A stretch of 64,000 nt of DNA, from positions 7,153,551 to 7,217,550 of the forward strand of contig CP099844.1 of NCBI GenBank assembly GCA_030062745.1, given 5' to 3'. Below are positions 11,489 to 22,195 of this stretch, piece by piece. The position numbers and the translations under genes were made by a program. Position 1 is the first letter of the stretch; the number at the start of each line of letters is the position of its first letter. The notes beneath the pieces were generated by a model. It was given only the letters and a program-made list of their open reading frames with translations, was not told where the DNA came from and made no database searches. The DNA comes from Capitulum mitella (Eukaryota > Arthropoda > Thecostraca > Pollicipedomorpha > Pollicipedidae).

Positions 11489-12088
11489 GTGAGGTGTTGT
11501 GTTGTTTGGTCATTTAACTGATAACTACTAATGAGCCGGCGGCAGGCATAGTCTTACGAAGTGACAGAAGTCAAGGAAATCATTGGGCTTGCAGCCAAGA
11601 AATGGATGTCAGATAACAGAAGGGTCCAAACAAAAGGTCATTCTCTCTGCAGTCGGGGCATTCTTCCTGAAGCATCCCACTGCTGTCACCGTTGTCTGAC
11701 CTCTGTGACCTCTGCGCTCCCCAGATTTGTTCGGAACACGTCGGCCGGGGTGACCTTGAAGCACACGGCAGCGGCGGCGGCTCCTCTGATTGGCGCCTGT
11801 TTCATCCTGTGGCTGGTAGCCGTGCTGGTCTTCGCTTGCCTCTTCTACTGGAGTGAAAGATGGGTAGAAGACTGGGTGACAATGCCGATCGCTCTCTGGT
11901 GGGCCATCGTTACCATGACGACGGTTGGCTACGGTGACGTTTACCCGAAAACCACCGCAGGCAGGGTATTTGCCAGCATGTGCGCCTACTTCGGCTATAC
12001 AATGGCTGCACTTCCCATCGCCATCCTGGTCAGCAAGTTCGCCCGCTTCAACGAGGCCTCCAGCCTGGCTAAAAAACGGAGGTTTTAA
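10717..12088 (+). CDS. Shaker-class voltage-gated K+ channel subunit, apparent frame break
   Basis: This is a pore-forming Kv subunit of the plasma membrane. It would tetramerise through the N-terminal T1 domain and open a K+-selective pore on depolarisation. Two exons, 10717-11488 and 11725-12088, join in phase (AG|A = Arg) through a 236-bp GT-AG intron that splits the end of S4. In order I see T1 (about residues 20-115), S1, S2, S3 (NVVDLLATVPFF), S4, S5, the selectivity filter TMTTVGYGD and S6. The T1 text (YQSGG, RPSGVP, FYGLG) and absence of the HxxxCxxCC zinc motif favour Kv1/Shaker over Kv2-4. The predicted protein is short (about 380 residues) and ends a few residues after S6. The start ATG sits in a good AAAATGG context. 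The frame shifts once at about 11058-11133, so the locus is either mis-assembled there or damaged. Confidence 0.85.
11725..12088 (+). CDS. Kv channel exon 2: end of S4, S5, pore, S6
   Basis: The acceptor CTCCCCAG precedes ATTTGTTCGG, continuing S4 as FVRNTSAG. S5 (hydrophobic, about 11790-11850), the pore helix WWAIVTMTTVGYGD and S6 follow. In S6 the usual Pro-Val-Pro bend reads ALPIAILVSKF, so the second proline is replaced by alanine. The stop TAA (12086-12088) comes after a basic tail, LAKKRRF. No long cytoplasmic C-terminus or PDZ ligand is present. Confidence 0.85.
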
Positions 12089-13924
12089 GGACAGCCACAG
12101 TTTTCGCCTGTTTGCAGACATCAGAAGGATGCATCTCAGCACGAAATGCGTGGAGCATGAAATCAAGACACTGTCAATGGCACACGACCACAGCCAAGAT
12201 GTTTTGTCATGGCGTTTTTCCATAACTCTTTGGGATCAGAGGCCGCGCTGGGCTCAGCTTGTTGTACAGGTTGGAGTTCAACCCCAGGCACGATCATGCA
12301 ATTCATGGTGGCGGCCGATTTTAAGGGAAATGTTAAACGTGCCGTGAAAGATGGGACATGACCGTTGGGTGTTCAGTGTTGCCTTCTGTTGTCAGACGCC
12401 AGCTGACCTTGGGCAAAATATCGATAGGGGTGACTCGAATCGGTCTTGCCAGGGCGAGGAGACAAGCGTACTTCCGGTCGAACTGCCGATTACCGTGTGG
12501 TCAGCAGGCGATATTGGTCTGCGTACTCAACGAGGTGACCTTGAGGTGATGTGATGGCCTCATGTGGTAACCTTAAGTCGTGCTGTAGGCGGTGCTATTG
12601 TTCGGGTTGGCGACAGTGCACACGTCTCGCTGTGACGTCCACTGTGACGGAGTTCCCGCTGCACATCAGTTGCATATGACGCTGACAGTGACTTCCAGAA
12701 ATCGCGCTTGCGCTCGGGAGATTTTCCCGCCAGTTAAGCACACCTTCTTCCGTGTGGTAGGCGCAACTGCTCAGTACAAGTCAACTCCAGTAGGACGGTT
12801 CTACGCACGAGTCAAGCTTGGAAGCACTTTTACGGAGCAGCAGTGCATGCGACTTAATACAAGCACCTTTTTACTATTCACGCTCGCGAACGGAAGAAGG
12901 ACTTTTCCCACCAGTTATGCATGCGATCCTGTAGCTCGTAGTCTATCAGTCATGCCGATACGACCATTAAAACGACTTGCGCAAACATGTGTTGTCAATG
13001 GGTTGGTTGTCACCGCCAGCCGTGCCTGCAAACAGCAACGTTTTTTTTTCTCCAGCAGTCAGCCACCCGACCCAAATGATGACCGCATGTGCAGTGATGT
13101 TAATTTCTGTAAATGACTGGGGGGGGGGGGCAGATCGAGGGCCCGACAACCTAACCTTCCCGAAATGTGAGCTTCGAAGGTTCGGAAGAGGAGGATTTAG
13201 TTCTCGGTTCGGCCTTGCCAGTCATTTACACAAAGCGACACCAAAGCTCTGAAGCTGTGAAGGAGAGAGAGAGAGAAGACCGCATAATGCTCAAACAAAT
13301 GAACATGCGATATAGCATATTTGTTTTGACGCGTCTGAACTCAGGCTAGTAGCTGTAAATCAACAGACATACTTAAATCAGCAGCGCATACGGCCAACTG
13401 ATAATGACAGATCTAATCATCTTGGCCTCGATATGTCCCAGTGTTATTTCTCGAACTATAAGATGGATGTCTGACGCAGCACGTTCGCAGCCTTCAATTC
13501 CGGGTCCCTTCAATTCTCGCCATGAGGCCCTGGTCATGGCCAACAAAGGTCGGTTGGGTGAACACCAAAGAAAGGGCCCGGCAGTATATTTACGGCCGGA
13601 GGGACTTACAATCCTCTCCATGGTGGTTCCGCAGCGTTGCCCTTTCCGGCCGGGGAACGCACCGTGAACGGGCACCTCAGCGATTGGCTACCCGTGTTGT
13701 GCAATAGCGTGGTAGACCCCCGGCCGGGAGTTCTTCGAAGCCCGAGGTGAGTTGCAGACAGTTGCGAATTATGTATCAAAACTAAAAATGCATTAAAAAT
13801 TAAAAAATGGACCAGTTGGAAATTACGTTTTGACCTACAGCGGCTTTTGGACACGTCCATAAATTAAACAAAACGATATATACAGTGACGGGTACGATGA
13901 ACAATTAGAAGATACGCCATGAGA
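12089..13924. other. 3' flank of the K+ channel gene, no further gene seen
   Basis: A 174-codon open frame (about 12592-13116, plus) overlaps this stretch, but its translation has no domain pattern and I treat it as chance. Short poly-G and poly-T runs occur around 13040 and 13120. Part of the segment is presumably channel 3' UTR; no clear AATAAA close to the stop was chosen. Confidence 0.35.
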
Positions 13925-14087
13925 TGTGTCACAAGGCAACACAACTACATCAAGCAAATGGGGCTGTGCGACACTAGACGGTGCGTCACAAGGCAGCATA
14001 ACTACATCTCAAACAAAAGGGCCAAGCGACACAAAACGGTGCGACACAAGACAACACAACTACAACAAATCAAAAGGGCCGTTGGGT
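13925..14087 (+). repeat. Three tandem units of ~55 bp
   Basis: Three successive copies of a unit running GTGCGACACAAGGCAACACA, ACTACATCAAACAAA, AGGGCCAAGCGACAC, starting near 13925, 13980 and 14038. Copies differ by about 10-20 per cent. Confidence 0.7.
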
Positions 14088-14755
14088 AAACAGGTGGACG
14101 CGCTGACATCTTTTGGATGTTGAGTGTGGCTCACGAGAACGTTAGTACCGCCGCATATTTTCAGTTTCGGAAAGGTCACAGCGTCACAGTGATACCTGTC
14201 TTCCCTCTTGTCCTCCGTCTCATTTCCCAGCTCTTTTCAGCATCATGATTACATCCATGATTTTTTCAGAGATGTATTTGCTTATCTTCATTTCCATTTC
14301 CAACATCATCCAACATCTGTGGACATGTCCGGGAGACTCTGCGTGACGTCACACGGAATAGAATATTCTATGCGCGCTGCGAATACACACCTAATTAACT
14401 GAAGGCGTGTCTTCGAACGAAAATGCTCTGTCCCAGCAAAACCGCCCCATTCATCTGAGGCCTGGCCACTTCCTGCCTAAGGCCTCCCCGCTCACAGAAG
14501 GCGTCTCTGTTATCAAAACACCCTCCGCGAATGAAAGCACATCTTGCAGGACCTGTGTGGAGCACGAAAACAGTCGTGCAGTTCCTGCCCTCTGATTGGC
14601 CGAATAGCAGTAGGTTCTACAGAAGTTTCCAAGCGATCGATGCAAGGCGTCCGGATGTTTAAGAGTTTGCGCGCGACGTTCGGCCTCACGGCGGGAGGCG
14701 TGGAAACCCTGACTGCAGTTCTTCGTTCATTTCCGCTACTTCTACGCGGTCTTAA

Positions 14756-16059
14756 CCTGCGCAGCGGAAGGGGGTTCGCGCTAACGCGCACTGGAAGGAG
14801 TCATAAAAGTACACCCTCTGATCTCGGAAAAAAACTAGACATGAAATTTTATAGATAGGGTGGGACCGCAACGATTTACATTGTGTGCAATTTTCATGAC
14901 CCTGGGACCATGACCATGACCTCTTCAAGGCCAAATGGGGTCGAAAATGTCAACTTTGGACACTTTCTCGGTCTGTACAGGCCATTCCGTGAGACTGTTC
15001 GAACGGAACGGGAAAAAGGGTGTTTGTTGGGGCGTTTAAACGTGGAATACGACAATTCCAATTCATTTGACGCTTTCACTCAGGATTTTAGGCAGAGGTC
15101 ATGTCAGGTCATTGACCTTATGACGCCATTTTTCATCTTTTGCAGATCAGGTTTCAAACAACACGAGATAGCTTGAGTGCAAATAAGGACCCTACACGCA
15201 TTTTTGGCGTATTTTCAGTGAAGGTGGCTAACGTCGGTACATTTGTTCACTTCCAGCGCTTGTATTTATATTTGTATGCATGTGCATATATGTATATACA
15301 TGTGAGTATCAATGTGCTAAACGTGTTTTTAGCGGGGTCTTTAAACTGATATCTCATACAAATCGACATATTACAAAACAAATCTAGACCAGGTCACAAA
15401 ATATTTGCCCTTGACTTTTGATGACCTTGAATTGAAATGACCCTGGTAGCCATGGCGCATCCATGTGCGCATACGTGTTTTTGTTAGGGTCTTTGAATGC
15501 ATATTTCATATAAATTGGCATGTCGCAAAGCAAATATGGACCAGGTCACAAGATTTTTGACCTTAACCTGAACTGACCTTGGTATATATAAGCGCATCAG
15601 TATGCGCACACATGTTTTTATTAGGGTCTTTGAATGCATATCTCATACAATTCGACATCTTGCAAAGCAAAACTGGATCAGGTCACAAGTTGTTTGACCT
15701 TGACTTTTAATGACCTTGACCCGTTTTGACCCTGGTTTTGGTTTTGGAACACCCATCACTTATGACCGAATGACGTCGCGTGATTGTGTTTAAAAGATAA
15801 TGTTGGGTAGAACGTTAGTCCTTTCACAAAGTTCCCATTTGTCAGCGATAACCGTCGTTTTCGTTATGCTTGCCTGTCTTCAAATGCTTGAAACTTCAGA
15901 AAATTTCGGCCGATTTTCGATTTTTCCGCGCCAATCGACGAGTTATTCAACTGCCATAAATGTCACCTAGTAGCAGCAACCAGCTCCGATCCGTTCTCGA
16001 GATATTCAAGAAAAACAGGTGGAGAGGGGGGTAAAAAAGGCCCCTTTCCAGTTCGCGTG
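14756..16059. mobile_element. TTAA-flanked 1.3 kb insertion (piggyBac-like)
   Basis: TTAA at 14752-14755 and again at 16060-16063 flank this segment. The uninterrupted relative at 21643-21646 has a single TTAA at the matching site. The ends are weakly inverted (left CCTGCGCAGCGGAAGGGGG; right in reverse complement CACGCGAACTGGAAAGGGG, 12 of 19 matching). Exact TTAA duplication is the hallmark of piggyBac transposition. I see no transposase, so it would be a non-autonomous member. It carries the ~145-bp tandem repeat at 15323-15745. Confidence 0.55.
15323..15745 (+). repeat. Three tandem ~145-bp units rich in AGGTCA/TGACCT
   Basis: Units start at TGTTTTT near 15323, 15476 and 15613. Each runs TAGGGTCTTTGAATGCATA, a CAAAGCAAA block, CCAGGTCACAA and TTTGACCTTGAC. 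The AGGTCA/TGACCT hexamers are the half-site of nuclear receptors, but here they recur as part of the unit, so binding is speculative. Confidence 0.7.
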
Positions 16060-16724
16060 TTAAGCCGGCGGAAATTTGTGATATGCACGTCTAAGTAGGT
16101 AGTCTAACGACACGTAGTGGGTTTTGCGAAGGGACGCGGCCAACGTTTAGTTAAAATTGTATTGGGGGCCCAGCAGTTTCTGGGTATTTTATATGGTGAA
16201 GACCCAATGTCAAAGTCGCTCATCATTGATGGCCATCAAAGAGCCCTAGTCACTTTTGGCGTAGCCGTTTGCCAAATCGCCGCGCACGCTGCATTCAATT
16301 TATTGCGTGGCCTGCCACAGGAGTCGAGATCTGAAAGCGTGTGATCGCGCGAGACGTCCCGGTAGAGCCTATACCGGAGCGGGTTGGGCCCCCGTAACGT
16401 GGAAACGCCGGCTCACTGTGTGGTTGGCGCCTCGCAGCGGCGTGGATCGCAGGACGGGCGGAAGCTCCATGTCGCCGATGTGTTCCTGGAGGTCGCGTTC
16501 CACAATCCGCGGGCAACCAGGGGCACACCCAAGGGGGGGGGGATAAAGGCTGGTGCCCCTCCCTCCCTTACCAAGAAGGAGACTCCCTCAGGCCGAAATC
16601 CGGGCCCCTCAGCGCTGCGTCCGGAGGGGCTCCAGATTTGGGCTTGCGCGCGGAATGGCCGCGGATATGGGATGAAACGTGCCTTCCGCGCAGAGCGCGG
16701 AGGACTTTCCTGGTCCTTTCCTTT

Positions 16725-17875
16725 TTCGCCAAACGCGATATCACAAAACAACTTTAACGGGTTAGAGATTTTGATAAATGCGACAAATCCGACTTCCCGG
16801 ATTTTTCGGAAATGTTCGGGCCATTGACCTAAGGTCAAACCCGTTTTTAACATAAGTCTTCGTTTTCTTCGGAAATTTTATAACAATTTGAGTGCAGGAA
16901 GATCCAGACATCCAGTTTCCTTCCAATAGGCAAAGTTTCCATGACTTCCTACCACTGGCCTGAGGTCAGATCACGAATAACTGCTATGAGTCAAAATGCT
17001 GAGTGACTCAAATCGGGTAGAAAATGTCAAAAGTGGCTCGCGCAGTTGCGAATAATACCAAGCATTTCAAAAAGTTTGAAAATTGCAAATTTTAGAAATA
17101 AACAGGCTTTGGCGAATCATGCTCCACCAGCTGTGAAGATTGATAACTAGTAAGCCTTTTCAGCATTTAAGCACGAGAAACAATCGCAAGGACCACTAGG
17201 ATCAAGACAAAACACTTAGAAAGGCAAATTCCGCGAAAATAAAAGAACGCTAAAATTAGTTCTCGTTAGCTTTATATCGCGTTGGTCTACGGCCCCCGCC
17301 GTGCAGCGGCGCGAAAATTGCCGTGTCTCTAACTCAACATTCCCGCGTACATATTAAAAAAATCAGAGAAATTAGGCGTGTATCGGCCATACATGCAGCC
17401 AGGGGAGGAGGGCAAAGGGCCCGGACCCCCTTTAGGCCAGCATTTTTGTGAAAACCATTGCACATCGTCTTACCGGCAGACGGTTTTCGTATGATTTCAG
17501 CTCACTCTAAGCTCCGCCCCCTCCCTCCTTAAAAAATTCCTGGATGCGGCGCTGGTATCGACATTTGCGGACTTTTACCTGTTCGCTGGTGCCTTTAGCT
17601 AGACTATATTAATCAGAGGCCCTGAGATCCTGGCCGTTTCTCCGTCTCATGCAGGCTGCAGGCTGCCATGGGAAAACATATGTAGGGCGTGAATGGCTTA
17701 TACATTATCCAAAACTAAAAATGGGACCAGTTTCGAGCTCTACTCGTCACGAGGTTTCCAAACGTGTGCTTATGTTTATCGTGCGACCAATCATTCGTGA
17801 GTTAGAGGGGGCGGTCAACCGCCTCCCTCCCCAGTCGGGCGTGCATGGCGCCGACCGACAGTCGGGCAGGTTAAC
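16725..17875. mobile_element. 1.2 kb terminal-inverted-repeat element, copy 2 (left-truncated)
   Basis: It is homologous to 3885-4900 in the same orientation over its length. Shared blocks include GCGACAAATC...GGATTTTTCGGAA, TAGAAAATG, GACCAGTTTCGAGCTCTAC and TCGTGAGTTAGAGGGGG. The first ~200 bp of copy 1, including the left terminus, are absent. The right terminus is present but decayed. A 167-bp insertion interrupts it at 17388-17554. Confidence 0.65.
17388..17554. mobile_element. Nested 167-bp hAT-like MITE with target duplication
   Basis: It is flanked by GTATCGGC (17380-17387) and GTATCGAC (17555-17562), an 8-bp direct duplication with one mismatch. Copy 1 of the host element has a single GTATTGGC at the corresponding site, so it is the empty allele. 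The right end in reverse complement is CAGCGCCGCATCCAGG and the left end CATACATGCAGCCAGG. Eight-bp duplications and CA(G)-starting termini are typical of hAT elements. Confidence 0.65.
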
Positions 17876-17963
17876 AGAAAGGGCCCCTAATAATGGTGCC
17901 CCTTGCCCAATACAGAGCAACCAGGAAAACCCACCGCGCTCTGCACGGAATGGGCGTTCCGGC

Positions 17964-18180
17964 CAGGCACGCAGCCAGGATTTTCCTCGGGGGGGAATGT
18001 CAGATTTCGTCGCGTGCCACTGGCATATGACAAAATTCATGGAAAAAAAACAGCCATTTTGTGTAATGTACCTCATATTTAACTCACAGGGGAATACATA
18101 ATGCTTGCTTTTGCAACATGTACATATATACATATATATATATACACACATATATATATATATATATATATATGTGACCA
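17964..18180 (+). repeat. Dispersed repeat related to the MITE at 20.6 kb
   Basis: It starts CAGGCACGCAGCCAGGATTTTC and follows the same order as 20572-20740: a poly-G run, AATGTCA, GGCATATGAC, AAATT and TTTTTGCAACAT. Its right end is lost in or near a TA microsatellite. Confidence 0.55.
18119..18178. repeat. (TA)n/(CATA)n microsatellite
   Basis: About 60 bases of alternating TA with a few CACA interruptions. Confidence 0.9.
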
Positions 18181-18181
18181 T

Positions 18182-18544
18182 TATTTTGTATTTTGTATTA
18201 TGATGTCCAGCTTTATCTCTCCGATTTGTTTCATGAGTCAGTGGCAGATCTAGCCATAGAAGATGAAATCCAAGCGCGCTTCAGATCAGGTCATAACGCC
18301 ACGTCAGGTCAGGCCACATGGTCGACCTTATATAGCACCCTATTGATCACGGCTGTGGAACCCAAAAACGTGTAACGATCGAGGCTCGTCCTCTCTCTTT
18401 TTATCATGGGTGTGGTTCGCATATTGGGATTTTGTACCGTACTATAGAAAACTGGACACTGTTCAGCGCTCCATGAGCGGTGGATTCGAGCCATCTACTT
18501 TGATACCATACCTACATTACGTTGCTATTACTCTTTCAGAGCTC
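18182..18544. other. Short unannotated interval
   Basis: No gene seen. CAGTGGCAGATCTAGCCAT at about 18239 resembles a hAT-type terminus without an identified partner. Confidence 0.3.
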
Positions 18545-19775
18545 CTGGCCATCCCAGGGCTGCTGAGTACCAGGCGTCCTGACCGTCCCAGGGTAGCAGA
18601 GCCCTGATTATGTCAGGGACCATAACCGTTCCAGGATCCCTGGCCATCCAGGCCACTGAATGTCTCAGGGAACCTGACCTGTCTTACGGCCCCTGACTGT
18701 TCTAAGGCCCCTGCCGGTTCCAGGGCCCTGGCCTTCCCTGTCACAGGACCCTTGTCCGTCCCAGGGCCTCTGACAGCCCCAGGCACTTCATTGTATCAGG
18801 GCTGATGACTGTCCCAAGACCCCTGACCATTCCTGGGCCCCTGACCATCCCAGGACCTTTGAACGTTGACTGCACTACGGCCCCTGACCATTCTTGGGCC
18901 CCTGGCAATGCCCTGACCCTTGAACGTCCCAGGGCCCTTAACCATACCGAAGCACTTCTCAGGACCGCTGACTGCCTCGGGGCCCCGACCATCCAAGGCC
19001 CTTATCCGTCCCGGGGGCCTCTGACAGTCCCTGGGCCCCTATCTCAGAGTCTCTGGTTGTCTCAAGGCTCGTTGATCGTCGAGGAGTTTACGGACGTCCC
19101 AGGGCTCCGATCGCTCCAGGACCTCTGGACGGACGAGGGTCTTGACTGTTTCATGTCCATGGCGTTTTAGGGCCCCGTGACCACCTTAGGAGCACTGTCA
19201 GTCCCAGGACCCCTGATCACCTCATGGCCCCTGGTCGTTCCGGGACCTTTCATCATCCCAGGACCCCTGACCGCCTCAGCGCCGCTAGCAGCCTCGGGCT
19301 CCTGGTCAACGGTCCTCGACGAGTCGCACGGCGGTCGCACCGTCGGACTTCCCTTGGCTAGGCCAGTGGTCAGAGGCCCTGCAACACCTGGGGGTCTCGC
19401 GATGGTCAGGAGCCATTGGATGATCAAGCACCCTGAGAAGTTCAAGGGCCTTTGGACGGTTAGGGGTCCTGAGACTCTCATGAGCATGAACCAGTCAGGA
19501 ACCCTCGGACGGTCGGGGAACCCTGGAATGGTCGGGATCTTAAACGTCCATGAACTCTGCGACGGTCAGAAACAATGAGACGACCAGAGGCCTTGAAACC
19601 GTCAGGGGCTCTAGAACGGTCAAAGGCTCGAACAAGGGTCCTGCAACCTTCAAGAGGTCGGCGATGGTCAGTGGCCCTGGAACAGTCATGGACCCTGGTA
19701 CAGTCAGCGCAGTCCTGGGATGCTCATGGGTTCCTAAGATAGTCAGGAGCCCAGAGGAGGCCAGTATCAGGGTCA
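18545..19775. repeat. Degenerate minisatellite that reverses orientation half way
   Basis: From about 18545 to 19290 the units read CCCCTGACCGTCCCAGGG, roughly every 20-25 bases. From about 19360 to 19775 they read GGTCAGGGGCCCTGGAAC, the reverse complement. Long open frames on both strands (for example 18805-19170 and 19177-19578) translate to proline- or threonine-rich repeats and are by-products of the array. Confidence 0.7.
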
Positions 19776-20571
19776 GGGTCACCGCCATCTGCCAGACTGG
19801 TCTCTTCAAAAGAAGTCGAATAGATCCGCCCAAGGCCATATGATCCGTCTCTCTTGCAGATTTGGCACAATGCGGCTTGTCGCTACATCATAAAGCGTTA
19901 CATGCTATACGGCAGGTGACATAATAGTGCCGTCACAACGGCAACCTGCGCAGAGTAAGCTGTGCGTGACTTTACTTTGTTATTTGATCTTGCGCATAAC
20001 GCGCATTCACATCGGATTCCAGATCATTACACAGTACCATATCGCTGCGCCTTCCACATTGAGCATCTGTGACCACAGCAGAATTTTTGGTCAGTTCTGA
20101 ATATGGGTAGAACTGTAATGTGAGAGGGGGATGCACATGCATGCCCATCTTCAGAAAATAATGATTTCTTCTACGACGTAAACTTTGGGACGATGCACGG
20201 AAAGAATGGGCTTGAAAATGGCATGCACATCCCCGCAGACTTTGACATAGTTGCACCTCTAGTTCCGAGGTCAGTTTTGCCACGCAGAAGGTTACGTTCA
20301 AGAAAATTCCCTTCGTTACGTGGAATCGAACGAACTGTGGCGATGACGATCGCTGTCCTTAGCGCTGCAACGAGATCCAGAAATAGCCAGGATCGCATGT
20401 GCCCTACTCTAACTACTACAGTTCAGTCCTGATAACTACAGTACTAATGACTGCAGTTCCTTTAAAGATCGGCCTCATGACGTCACCGTCCCCAAGAACG
20501 AGTGAGCTACGCAGACGAATTGATGAGTACCATGACCTGGTGTTGTGGAATTAATTCTGTGCATCGTGAGC
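19776..20571. other. Unannotated interval
   Basis: No domain, RNA gene or tandem array seen. Open frames on both strands of 19972-20432 overlap each other and have no recognisable content. Confidence 0.35.
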
Positions 20572-20825
20572 CAGGCACATTGCCAAGATTTTCCTCGAGG
20601 GGGGGGCAAATGTCAAATTTTTACATATGCCTCAGGCATATGACGAAATTTACAAGAAAAGGCAGCAATTTTAGGCAGTTTATCTCATAGTTAGTGCACA
20701 GGAAAACATATGTTTGTTTTTGCAACATATAGATGATCACTATTACGCATTCATACGAAATCGCCATGTATCCTTGGCTCGGGGGGCTATGGCCCTGTGC
20801 CCCTCCCCCCTTGGCTACGTCCCTG
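20572..20825. mobile_element. Degenerate hAT-type MITE
   Basis: The left terminus is CAGGCACATTGCCAAGATTTTC and the right terminus in reverse complement is CAGGGACGTAGCCAAGG. These are about 75 per cent alike and close to the CAGTAGCGTAGCCA termini at 30.6 and 50.9 kb. The interior is partly shared with 17964-18125. No target duplication is recognisable. Confidence 0.5.
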
Positions 20826-20994
20826 GTTCCGGCACAAATTCGCGGTCCTTCCGCACGCAATCCCAAATCCGGGGCTCCTCCGAACGCAGAGGGACCTAGA
20901 CTTAGGCTCAAGGGAGCCTCTTTGTTTAGGGAGAGAGGGGCATCACCCTCTCAGGGACCCCTCCCCCCACTTGGGTGCGCTTTGACTGGTTGCC

Positions 20995-21115
20995 ATAGGC
21001 GGCGGAATGGGGGGTGCAAGGGGGCACCGTGCCGCCCCCTTCCCTTAACTGACGAAATTTAACATTAGCCCTATGGCGCTGCATGGAAGAAATGTCTCGG
21101 AAAGTAGCTGGTGTC
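20995..21115 (+). repeat. Dispersed repeat, CAGTGGCGG family, copy 2
   Basis: Plus-strand order: GGCGGCGGAATGGGGGGTG, GGCACCGTGCCGCCCCCTTC, TTAACTGACGAAATTTAACA, TTAGCCCTATGGCGCTGCAT. It matches the reverse complement of 9640-9728. Confidence 0.55.
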
Positions 21116-21177
21116 CCCCCCCCTCCTTGCCGTACACGTTCCGCTCCTAGTGCACTAGGAGCAATCAGCATGCTAAT

Positions 21178-21856
21178 TGCCCGCATGTTGTAGAACGAGA
21201 TGTCCAGAACCTTTCGGAGCCATGGAATTTTCGGCCCGTCCTACGATCCACGACACTACGAGACACGGACGCGCCAACCACACAGCGAGCCGGCGTTTCC
21301 ACGTTCCAGGGGACGACCCCGCTCCGGTGTGGGCAATACCGGGACGTCTCGAGCGATCACGCACTTTCAAATCCAGACTTCTGAGGTACGCCACGCAAGG
21401 AATCGAACGCAGCGCGCGCGGCGAATTCGCAAACCGCTGCGGCCGAGCCTAGCTCAGTTTACTTGGAAACCATCAATGGTTGGCAATTTTGACAATGGGC
21501 CTACACGACAAGAATGGCGAAAAACTGCTGACCCCCCCCCCCAGAAAAATTTTGGCTGAACGTTGACCGCAACCCTTCGCAAAACCCTAAACATGACGTG
21601 GGATTACCTACTTAGACATGCACTCTGCAAATTTCCACGATCTTAAAGCTGTGCAGAAACATTGGAAATGAACGCAAAGCTACACAAATTACACCACCGT
21701 GCACCGCCGGCAGACCGACAGTCGCGCGCGAACTCTAAACACGCGGAGGCCTCGCATCGATCGCTTGGAAACTTCTGTAGAAACTTCTACCGTTCGGCCA
21801 ATCAGAGATCAGGAACTGCACGACTGTTTTCGTGCTCCACACAGGTCCTGTGACGC
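21178..21856 (-). repeat. Dispersed repeat, copy 2, uninterrupted
   Basis: Reverse-complement partner of 14545-16515 without the 1.3 kb insertion; TTAA at 21643-21646 is the empty site. A poly-C tract sits at 21533-21542. Its plus-strand open frames mirror minus-strand ones in copy 1 (the shared peptide RQPHSEPAFPR) and are not genes. Confidence 0.65.
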
Positions 21857-22099
21857 TGGAATATTGGTATTGGTACTGCTCCTTTTTTTAATACTTTCAC
21901 GCATTCACAGTTAATACTTAACTTACTGAGATACATTAAGTTAGTGAGATAAAGCTCAAATGCTCATTTAAGCTTGTTAAACCTCAAATCACGCCTGACC
22001 GTTTTGATTTTGAAAGAGATTGTGGTATACCACTGTGTTCCAACTCGACTGCTCTTCCCGGAGAGCGAAACACCTTTACTCACGTGTGCGGCCAGCGTC

Positions 22100-22195
22100 A
22101 GGTCAATTGCGCGACTGCCCCGGTCTGCTGTAAAGTTTTCTGTTTACTAACCCTTGAGCAGTTGGCTGTTTGTCTCATCCACGTCCTCACAAAAG
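22100..22195 (+). other. Non-coding first exon (5' UTR) of dynein light chain gene
   Basis: CTCACAAAAG|GTAAGT at 22195/22196 is a near-perfect splice donor, and the acceptor CCTCCAACAG sits nine bases before the dynein light chain ATG. This fits a spliced 5' leader. The transcription start is not determined; the left boundary given is nominal. The intron would be about 1.28 kb. Confidence 0.5.

Larger units (their letters stand above)
14545..16515 (+). repeat. Dispersed repeat, copy 1, split by an insertion
   Basis: The two parts, 14545-14755 and 16060-16515, match in order the reverse complement of 21178-21856, where they are contiguous. Diagnostic shared blocks are GGACCTGTGTGGAGCACGAA, TTTCCAAGCGATCGATGC, GTCTAAGTAGGTA and GGGTTTTGCGAAGGG. 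The interruption (14756-16059) is listed separately. No coding capacity is evident; a solo-LTR or MITE-like nature is possible but not shown. Confidence 0.65.

Noticed and set aside
12592-13116. 174-codon plus-strand open frame downstream of the K+ channel
   Set aside because: No domain, signal or repeat logic, no splice context; most likely chance or channel 3' UTR.
18805-19578. Proline/threonine-rich frames that look like a mucin or collagen-type gene
   Set aside because: They follow exactly the minisatellite period and reverse with it; no start or splice evidence.
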